DNA of 64,000 nt from UBA7328 sp965247965 (GTDB lineage Bacteria; Bacteroidota; Bacteroidia; Chitinophagales; Saprospiraceae). This document shows, one piece after another, positions 36,667-44,101 of the stretch. The stretch lies in assembly GCA_965247965.1 (NCBI GenBank), contig OZ252053.1, positions 806,001 to 870,000 of the forward strand, given 5' to 3'. The first letter of the stretch is position 1. The number at the start of each line of letters is the position of its first letter. The notes under the pieces are model-generated. The model had not been told where the DNA came from, searched no databases, and worked only from the letters and a program-made list of their open reading frames with translations. Made by a program: the position numbers and the translations under genes.

Positions 36667-38026
36667 GTGCCTCGGGAACGAAATATTAGAACTATTTTTA
36701 ATATATTTGTGTTCACCAAAACAAAAAAAAGATGAGAGGGATTCCCACAGCCCTCCCATTAACAGTAAACGAACGTCAGCGTGATATATTAGAAAAGGAA
36801 TATCACAAGGTGAATATACCAAGTTCATACAAACAACGAGTTTCCATAGTAGTTTCAGGAATGGAAGGAAAGAGTATACATGAAACTTCAAGAAATTTAG
36901 GAGTTTCATTAAATACAGTACGACGGTGGAGGCGGCGTTGGGAATCAGGACAAGAGGAATTAAGAGCGTTAGAACATGATGAACAAGGCATTCGAGTGAA
37001 AGATCATGTTTTACGTACCAAGATTAAGGAGGAGGTACTATCAGACTTGCCCAGGAGTGGAGCACCAAAACGAATAACCTTAGCCCAAGAGCAGCAAATT
37101 GTAGGGTTGGCCTGTGAAAAGCCCGAGGATCATGATATTGAAATGGATTACTGGACAAGAGAAATGTTGGCCCATGTGGCAAAGGCAAGGAAAATTGTGG
37201 ATAGCATTTCCCCACGTTATGTGGGCACTATTTTAAAAAAAACAAATTAAGGCCGGATAAGTCAGATTATTGGTTATACCCCAATATTGAGGACCGAGAA
37301 TTATTTCGCAAACAAGTTGAGTTCATTTGTGCTTTAATTATAGGGGCAGTGGCGGGGCAAGACCCAAATAGGCGTGTTTTTAGTGTAGACGAAAAAACAG
37401 GTATTCAAGCCTTGGAGAGAAAAAACAGCACTCCGATGCGCCCGGGTAGAAATCGTCGTATTGAATCTGAATACACTCGACACGGAACAACCTGTTTAAT
37501 GGCCGCATTGGATATTTCTAATGGAAAAATACACCATTACCGATTACATCCAACCCGTACAGAAAAGGATTATTTAGAATTCATAAAACAAAGTTGTGCA
37601 ACTGTATCAATTGATAAACAAATCGGATTTCTTGCTGATCAACTCAATACACATAAATCGGAATCTTTGGTGCGTTGGGTAGCCCAGCAAATCGATTATA
37701 GGGGAGACTTAGGAACAAAAGAGTATAAGGGAATTCTAAAAAGTCAAGCTTCCAGACAAGCATTTTTAGAGAATCCCGAACATCGCATCTTTTTTGTATA
37801 TACTCCAAAACACTGTTCCTGGCTCAACCCTATCGAAAACTGGTTTGGAAAACTACAAAGGCACAGAATTAAGAACGGAAATTTTATATCAGTGGACGAT
37901 CTGAAATCCAAAATTGAATCTTACATTGCATTCTACAACACACTATTGTTTAAACCGTATAAGTGGAAATTCAAAGGATTTATCGAAGCTCAACCTCATG
38001 GTTCAAGAACTTCGTTCCCGATGCAC
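36667..38026 (+). mobile_element. IS-C, IS630-like element (1360 bp, uninterrupted)
   Basis: Ends GTGCCTCGGGAACGAAATAT and, inverted, GTGCATCGGGAACGAAGTTC, next to CTAG at 36664 and 38026. It holds a complete two-frame transposase on the plus strand, making it the only IS630-like element in the chain not broken by another insertion. It is the probable driver for MITE-2. Confidence 0.9.
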
Positions 38027-38029
38027 TAG
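36732..38029 (+). CDS. IS-C transposase (IS630 type), two frames joined by a -1 shift
   Basis: The first frame (36732-37250) has helix-turn-helix motifs (SIHETSRNLGVSLNTVRRWR). It ends ILKKTN; slipping at TTAAAAAAAAC gives LKKNKLRPDKSDYWLYPNIE, which joins the DDE frame without gap. That part shows VFSVDEKTGIQALERK, FLADQLNTHKSESLVRW and TPKHCSWLNPIENWF. The last codons run through the right terminal repeat (RTSFPMH), and the stop TAG at 38027-38029 is made of the TA plus G of the CTAG target. It appears functional. Confidence 0.87.
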
Positions 38030-38188
38030 TGCGTCAGGAACTAAGTAATGACATATATAAACGACGTTATTTTTTGTCTGATCAAGGCGCAAAAACTGCG
38101 CATAGTAAGACTACGCAAGGCTTTTTGCAACGATGAGCAGGCGAAAAAGAACAAGCAAGTAGTTCTAATATTTGTCTTGACTGAGCAC
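38029..38188 (+). mobile_element. MITE-4, mosaic miniature element (160 bp)
   Basis: Left end GTGCGTCAGGAACTAAGTAA resembles MITE-2; inverted right end GTGCTCAGTCAAGACAAATA begins like IS-B and then shares AAATATTAGAACTA with the left end of IS-C. The interior (TCTGATCAAGGCGCAAAAAC, then GAGCAGGCGAAAAAGAAC) is related to MITE-3. Bounded by CTAG at 38026 and 38188. It is the last member of the chain. Confidence 0.8.
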
Positions 38189-39388
38189 TAGTCCTATTTC
38201 ATCCCATATAGAGGCTTCATTAGGATTTTGATCTTTGGCTTTTGTAATATGAAAAAGCGCTTCGGATGTTTTTAATTGCCTTTTATAAATGGCTGCTATA
38301 ATGGCATTTGCACGGCTATTCTCCGGGTTTTCATCTAGTGCTTTAAGAAAGAATTGCCGTCCGTTTTCATAATTGCTTAATCCGTGATATTCATAAAGTC
38401 CCCTGGCTAAGTTCTTTTCCCAGGCTTCAGGAAAATGTGTTTCAACATAGTCCATATCCCTTTTTAGATTTTCCTGCGATAAGGTATCGGCATACCATAA
38501 CATTCTCGTCTTAGCATTAATCAACCCCACCCATGCTGAAAGGTAATTGGAATCTATTTGAATTGCCGTCTCAAATTGTACTAAAGCATTTTTGCGTCTG
38601 GTAGGCGATCGGTCGCTATTTAAAATTTCATAGCCCTTCAGGTAATGATCATACGCCACCACATCGGGCGTGTATTCTGCCTTTGCGGGAGCGTCCTGAT
38701 TAAAGAAAGAAAACTGCCGAAGTACCCGGTTAGCGATTTCGGATTGTATCTGAAATATTTCGGTCAACTTATTTTGATATTGCGGTATTTCTTCTACACT
38801 TTTTCCACTTTCTGCATCGAGCAATTCTACACTGACCTTAATATCTTCCCCCGCAATTTGAAACATACCCATCAGTAAATAATCTACCTTCAATTCCTGA
38901 GCGATTTGTTTCGGAGAAAGGGTGGAGTTGGCATAAGATGCCGTAGCCTGTATTGAACTGAGGTGCTCAAATTTTTTACTCAATGACAATTTAGTCCGTA
39001 TTTCGGATGCCATCCCAAATCCATAGTAGCTGTTAGCTTCATCGCCACTTATGTTGCGGAAGGGAATAATACCGAGGCTGACCTCTCCGTCGGCAAACTG
39101 CTTTTTTGTAAAGACACCGGATAGGACAAGTAATACAATAAGTAGTACTAGTGTGCTTACTGCTGTGGGAATCAGCCATTTGGTTTTTTTGCCAACTGGC
39201 GTCTGGATTTTTCCTTTCATCTCACCAGGTTTGGGAATCGCAAATCCTTTGTTTGCTAATGCAAATACTTCCAAGGGATCGGTCACATTTTTGAATTCAA
39301 ATTTGCCCAGAGGTTCAAAATTCAAATCATATAAACACGAATTTCGCGAATTAACACGAATTGAATATTGTAAACGCCTGATAATCAA
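38188..39388 (-). pseudogene. TPR-cyclase gene, 5' half; catalytic domain lost
   Basis: Homology begins at LGKFEFKNVTDPLEVFALAN, the last strand of a class III cyclase domain. A membrane segment (WLIPTAVSTLVLLIVLLVLS), a TolB-like part (LGIIPFRNISGDEANSYYGF) and TPR repeats run to IWDEIGL at the CTAG. The catalytic part is absent: the first ~20 codons come from a Bacteroidota hairpin repeat at 39335-39418. The other half is at 29173-29823. The gene is dead twice over, truncated and split. Confidence 0.8.
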
Positions 39389-39418
39389 AAATTTGTGTCA
39401 ATTTGTGAAAATTCGTGT
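39335..39418. repeat. imperfect hairpin repeat of the ACACGAATT type
   Basis: ACACGAATTTCGCGAATTAA on one side and, inverted, ACACGAATTTTCACAAATTG on the other, around a 25-base loop. Such ACACGAATT hairpins are scattered through Bacteroidota genomes. This one replaces the missing 5' part of the adjoining cyclase gene, so it marks the deletion point. Confidence 0.6.
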
Positions 39419-39484
39419 CAAAACCTTCACGGATTATTGATACACAAGATCAATATTTATGTTTTAGTGCATCACTATTTTGCC

Positions 39485-40759
39485 CTAGGAGACTTTCCCT
39501 AGTACGAAATAGGTTTTTACTTTCCCTTTCCCTTTTACATTTATGAGGCCTCGTTCCTGAATTGCAAAATTTTCTCGTGCAAGGCTATAAGTGTTTGGCG
39601 CAATTTGGATTTTACCTGCAATTCCGGAAGATTCCATACGAGAAGCAATGTTCACAGTATCGCCCCATAGATCGTAGAGAAATTTCTTTTTGCCTATTAT
39701 TCCAGCCACAGCAGGCCCCGAATTTATTCCAACCCGAATCTTGACGTCCTTACCATGATCGAGATTAAATTCTTTGGTAGCATCCATCATATCAAGAGAA
39801 AAATCTATAATCTTTTTTGCATGAACCTCACTATGCCTTGGGATTCCTGCTCCTACCATATAAGAATCGCCAATCGTCTTTATTTTTTCCAGACCATGTT
39901 TTTCTGTCAGTCCGTCATATATGGTAAATATGTCATTCAGTAAGGAAACAACTTCCTCCGCTTTCATTGAAGAAGACATATCTGTGAAGTCGACGATATC
40001 AGCGAACAACACCGAAATGCTTTCATATCTATCTGCGATGATCTCCTCTTTGGTAGTCTTGAGTCGTTCAGCAATATCTTTAGGAAGAATGTTTAACAAC
40101 AACTTTTCCGATTTTTCTTGTTCGCGAACTAAATCGCTTTGCTGTTTTTTAATAGTGAGATTTTGCTTAAAGGACTGTCGGGTCGATTTTTCAAGAAAAT
40201 ATCCACCTACACTGATGGCAACAAATCCTAACCAAAAACCTATTAGAGTATGAAAAACCTCTCTGGGAGTGTAATTTCCCTGAACAAGCATCACAATTTG
40301 TGCTATAGCAGTATATATCAAAGTGATACTCAGGGCTATCTTAAAACGAAGACGCATGATAAAATGAGCAAAAAGCAATAGCATGACGATCCCGATGGCC
40401 GCTAAAGAGTAATCATTGATTAAATATTCAATAGTATAAAGGCCCACTATCGCTGCTAAAAAATTTCCTAATGCACATAGTGGTTGATAATAAGTCAAAT
40501 ATCTTTTGAAATACGTGATAACGATGATGAAGGCGAATAAAGGAAAAAGTAGTGCACATACTATGACAAAGACCTGGCGGGAAAACTCTGGGTAGACTAT
40601 ATCAGTCAACACAATAACCATGATCCAGGACAAAACAGATAAATAGATTCCTGCACGGTAGAAAATGATCAGCTCCAGGTCATTTTCAAGTCGAAATTGT
40701 TTCTCAAGAATCTTATCCTTAAAAGTTAAGAAAACAGGGTGTAAGGTGAAGTCTTTCAT
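39485..40759 (-). CDS. membrane-anchored class III adenylate cyclase
   Basis: 424 residues. Six hydrophobic segments occupy residues about 30-195 (FVIVCALLFPLFAFIIVITY among them), followed by a helical linker (EKSEKLLLNILPKDIAERLK) and the cyclase domain. Metal-binding aspartates are in VLFADIVDFTDMSS; substrate residues KTIGDSYM and LWGDTVNIASRM, with Lys and Asp, favour ATP over GTP. All catalytic residues appear present. It is the only intact cyclase in the cluster and would make cAMP at the inner membrane in response to an unknown signal. Confidence 0.9.
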   Translation of the reverse strand: MKDFTLHPVFLTFKDKILEKQFRLENDLELIIFYRAGIYLSVLSWIMVIVLTDIVYPEFSRQVFVIVCALLFPLFAFIIVITYFKRYLTYYQPLCALGNFLAAIVGLYTIEYLINDYSLAAIGIVMLLLFAHFIMRLRFKIALSITLIYTAIAQIVMLVQGNYTPREVFHTLIGFWLGFVAISVGGYFLEKSTRQSFKQNLTIKKQQSDLVREQEKSEKLLLNILPKDIAERLKTTKEEIIADRYESISVLFADIVDFTDMSSSMKAEEVVSLLNDIFTIYDGLTEKHGLEKIKTIGDSYMVGAGIPRHSEVHAKKIIDFSLDMMDATKEFNLDHGKDVKIRVGINSGPAVAGIIGKKKFLYDLWGDTVNIASRMESSGIAGKIQIAPNTYSLARENFAIQERGLINVKGKGKVKTYFVLGKVS

Positions 40760-40808
40760 TACATAGTTATGAAGTAATTTTGAAAATGATCTATGATAAA
40801 TACAATTT

Positions 40809-41366
40809 ATGGAAAAACCAAAAACATACTGCCAGGCCGTGACTCTTTTGGCATCAGATAGTCCTCACATCTTCTATCACGATAAAGAATATGGCTTTCC
40901 ACTTCAATCGGACAATGAACTTTTAGGAAGGCTGATCCTCGAAATCAATCAGGCAGGATTATCGTGGACGACCATTCTCAAAAAGAAGGATAATTTTTAC
41001 AAAGCTTATGATCAATTCGATATTCAGAAGATAGCAAGATATACTCAAACAGCCCGTGCACGACTTCTAAGCGATGCCGGTATTATTCGCAATAAACTGA
41101 AAGTAAATGCTGCAATTGTCAATGCGCAAAGAGTAGAACAACTTCAGAACGAATTCGGATCGTTTTCCAACTGGCTGGACCATCATCATCCTATGACACG
41201 CGAAAATTGGGTCAAGCTATTCAAGCAAGAATTCATATTTACAGGTGGCGAGATCACTAATGAGTTTTTGATGAGTACGGGATATCTACGAGGCGCTCAT
41301 GAGCCATCGTGTCCTGTCTATGAGAAAGTACTGGAGCAAAAACCAAGGTGGCTGAAGAGCATCTGA
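40809..41366 (+). CDS. tag: DNA-3-methyladenine glycosylase I
   Basis: Base-excision repair enzyme for 3-methyladenine. 185 residues with IFYHDKEYGFPLQSDNELLG, the QAGLSWTTILKKKDNFYKAY helix pair and the end GYLRGAHEPSCPVYEKV. The zinc-site histidine/cysteine set of Tag is partly visible (HDKEYG and HEPSCP). It is divergent from the adenylate cyclase with only 49 bases between the starts, so the promoters must overlap. Confidence 0.9.
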   Translation: MEKPKTYCQAVTLLASDSPHIFYHDKEYGFPLQSDNELLGRLILEINQAGLSWTTILKKKDNFYKAYDQFDIQKIARYTQTARARLLSDAGIIRNKLKVNAAIVNAQRVEQLQNEFGSFSNWLDHHHPMTRENWVKLFKQEFIFTGGEITNEFLMSTGYLRGAHEPSCPVYEKVLEQKPRWLKSI

Positions 41367-41779
41367 GTGATCAATTGCCTGGTACCCCCGGAAAAACCCA
41401 TACAAGATATCGCAGGCGTATTCATGAGTAACAACAATGTTGCAACAGATGCCAGATTAGGAATTCATTCAGTAATGTACTTTTTGTTCCTCATATGAAC
41501 GATGTTCGTTGCCATATCTGTTGAAAGTAATTTTTAGTAACGTTTGAAAAATAAGATGTGTGCTTATGTATAGAAGGACTCGAATGGAACCCCTCTTAGT
41601 TTTTCGCACATAGTTCCAAACAACAGTCCAACCACTCCGATCTCTTGCCGTAGAGTCCTCAAAATACTCCGTTCCTCCATATTTTGAAAGACTCTGTTTG
41701 GACAGGGAGACTTTCGTACTTGTGCCCCTGCCGCCATGGCTTATTTTATTACTAAAATTACATTATTCTTTTGTCATTG
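41367..41779. other. gene-free stretch, no feature recognised
   Basis: AT-rich sequence with stops in all frames except a 57-codon minus-strand frame at 41564-41737 that matches nothing I know. No terminal repeats, RNA gene or clear promoter were seen. Confidence 0.4.
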
Positions 41780-41860
41780 CTAATCCCTCACCTCCCGCCA
41801 AATCGGTTCTGCCAATTCCTGAAAGTCTGACAGACCGAAGTGCCATTTATATTCTATCTG
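41780..41860 (-). pseudogene. TPR-cyclase C-terminal tail remnant
   Basis: Encodes QIEYKWHFGLSDFQELAEPI then WREVRD and a stop. It matches the tail of the cyclase relic at 42388-43925 (YDHPDFIELIKPVWPEVRD). It begins one base from the hicA stop, so hicAB lies between two related tails. Confidence 0.6.
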
Positions 41861-41861
41861 G

Positions 41862-42086
41862 TTATTTGTCTTCCAGCAATTCCTCAACGGTAAGGCCAAT
41901 GTCTCTGGCAATTTTACGAAGTAATGTTGGAGATATATCGCGCCCTTTATGAAATGCAACTGTTGTTCTTCTGCCGTCCGAATGTCGGTATTGCTTATGC
42001 GATCCACGCTGTCGGACTTGTATAAAACCAAGGTTTAGAAGAATCCTGACAACCTCGCGAGGTTTCAAAACGGGAATATTGCCCAT
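41862..42086 (-). CDS. hicA: HicA-type mRNA interferase toxin
   Basis: 74 residues in the usual dsRBD-like fold: LKPREVVRILLNLGFIQVRQ, then RGSHKQYRHSDGRRTTVAFH with the catalytic histidine in RGSHKQY, and a closing LRKIARDIGLTVEELL helix. It cuts RNA when free of HicB. It lies two bases after hicB on the same strand; the order antitoxin then toxin is common. The module appears complete. Confidence 0.92.
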   Translation of the reverse strand: MGNIPVLKPREVVRILLNLGFIQVRQRGSHKQYRHSDGRRTTVAFHKGRDISPTLLRKIARDIGLTVEELLEDK

Positions 42087-42088
42087 GC

Positions 42089-42298
42089 TTAAGCAATACT
42101 AATCTCTTCCGTACCGACGAACTCTGACTCAACGATTGGTTCTTCATCTTCGAGTAACATTTCAATTACTTCTTGTAAGTTGCGACGCAATTCGTTGATG
42201 GATTCTCCTTGAGAATGAGCTCCCGGAAATCCCGGAACATAACCAACCAATAGATTGGTATCTTTATCTTTTTCAACGATAGCAGTGAAAGTTCTCAT
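42089..42298 (-). CDS. hicB: HicB-type antitoxin
   Basis: 69 residues with the partially degraded RNase H-like fold: FTAIVEKDKDTNLLVGYVPG, then FPGAHSQGESINELRRNLQEVIEM. No separate DNA-binding tail is visible, so the short form may bind toxin only. It is the first gene of the pair. Confidence 0.92.
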   Translation of the reverse strand: MRTFTAIVEKDKDTNLLVGYVPGFPGAHSQGESINELRRNLQEVIEMLLEDEEPIVESEFVGTEEISIA

Positions 42299-42387
42299 TT
42301 TATTTTATGCTTTTTGACAATCAAGCTATATGGCGACTTTTTCTCTATCAAAGGTATACTAAAATAGAAGATAATTTTTCATAAGCG

Positions 42388-43925
42388 CTAGTCTCTCACC
42401 TCCGGCCAAACCGGCTTGATCAATTCAATAAAATCCGGATGATCGTATAACGGAGCCAGTAGATAATCGTATTGAAAATGACATAGCTTGGCTGCCAAGC
42501 CTATTTCCTTGGCTTTTTTAAGGTCTTCTAAGGCCGGGTCAATTTGCCCTGAAGTTGTCCAATATAATAGTGAGCAAGGGCGCCATGAGAATCGCTGGAG
42601 GCAGTAAGGCTGGGAGGAATTCTGTATTCTTCTAATTTTTCTATAATTTTTTGTGTTTCTTCTATTTCTCCGGCATCTGCGTATGTCCTCCCGACAAAGG
42701 ATATATCGACTATTTGCATGGAAATGGACAATAGGTGGAGATGTTCAAGGCTAATTTTTGATATATCCTGCTCTAACATGGCGGTATAATTTCTCCAGGC
42801 TATTCTTTTAAATTCGTCTTGTTCTAATTCATAATAAAGATCGATAATATCCCTCCTGATTTTACTTTTTAAAGACGCTGATGTCAACTTCGATAAAGCA
42901 AGTTGGCTCATCATACGGATAAATGTTCTTGGCTCTTCAAATCTTTCAGCTTTTATCTTTTGATAGGCTTCATATTTAGGCGGTGTTGTAAACCTCTTAG
43001 TATCGAGCGCTTCTCTAACAGCCCAATATCCATTCACTCGCTCTCTCAACCGTTGTAATAATTCTTGCTTGAGGTGTACTTCGCCTTTTATCTCATCGAA
43101 TGAATACAGTAAATCACCTTGCAAGGCATCCACCATTTCGAGTTTGAAAACCAGCTTTTCCTCTTCCCGATAAAAACTTCCGGTAATCAAATTTTGTGCT
43201 CCCGTCAACTTCGCAAAAGAAGTCCTTCCTTCTGGGTCATTATCCATAATGCCAATCGAAGCTTTATGTGTCCTGATGGTAAAATTAGAAACCACTTCAA
43301 CTTCATCCATATCCATAAATTCCTCATTGATCCAATCCGCTGCGACCACTCCTAAGTTGTCCAGTTCCGCATCCCCTGTGTTATTTTCAAAAGGGATGAC
43401 AGCAATGCGTTCTTTACGTATTTCTGAGCTTATTTGTGGTGTGTTGTTTTTTGATAACAATTGATAAACCGTATAAGCTCCAACAATGACGAACAGCGCA
43501 ATCACAGCAATCAAATATTTTGAAGTTAAAGAATTGCCTTTCACCTTACCTTTCATCTCCGATCTCTTTGGCACAACGAGACCTTGATTGACAAGGGCAT
43601 AGACCTCCATGGTTTTGTTCACATTTTTAAAATCAAAGGCGCCCAAAGATTTGATTTCAAACTCAGATTGATTTTCGATGTGCTGTCGTATTCTTTTGGA
43701 AAAGAGCACCGAGCCGGCAACAGCAAGTGACTCGACGCGAGAGGCGATATTGACACGGTCGCCGTAGACATTGTCGGCTTCATAGAACACATCTCCGCTG
43801 TGGAGTCCGATGCGTACGGGTATTTTTGGTTCTTTCAGAAATGTCTCCTATGCATCTTTTGCACATTTTACTGCATCGACAGCACTGTCGAATGTGCAAA
43901 GACAACCGTCGCCTTGTTTGGCAGC
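42388..43925 (-). pseudogene. class III cyclase with TolB/TPR tail, multiple lesions
   Basis: The first recognisable part is QGDGCLCTFDSAVDAVKCAK, late in the cyclase domain; the start is gone. A TAG at 43848 interrupts KDA-stop-ETFLKEPKIPVR, after which the same frame gives IGLHSGDVFYEAD and GDRVNIASRVESLAVAGSVL. A membrane segment and IAVIPFENNTGDAELDNLGV follow. Near 42530 the frame changes and the tail continues DPALEDLKKAKEIGLAAKLC to WPEVRD-stop. Three independent lesions make it a pseudogene. Confidence 0.8.
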
Positions 43926-44101
43926 CTATGATCAAACACATTAAAAGCAATATCATATCTTTGAAGGAAAAGATGTCTGTGACTTCGTTGTTAATTCAAG
44001 CTGTTCCATTCCCAACCCTGGAAATGCCCGATGATTTCGGGCCTATAGAAGTCAAGCTGCCTCGCAAAATGACCGACTACGCGAGATTCTAAATTTTACT
44101 A

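Noticed and set aside
33283..37250. Separate short ORFs as independent transposase fragments or pseudogenes
   Set aside because: Each pair is joined by an A8-C (or A9) run at the same place, so they are better read as programmed frameshift genes, apart from the nested insertions.
41564..41737. 57-codon minus-strand ORF between tag and hicA
   Set aside because: No recognised motif, no clear ribosome site, and a competing frame looks just as coding-like; not supportable.
28541..43850. In-frame TAG and TGA codons in the cyclase genes as recoded pyrrolysine or selenocysteine sites
   Set aside because: The stops differ in type and position between paralogues, no SECIS-like hairpin is evident, and intact genes in the window end at TAG and TGA normally.
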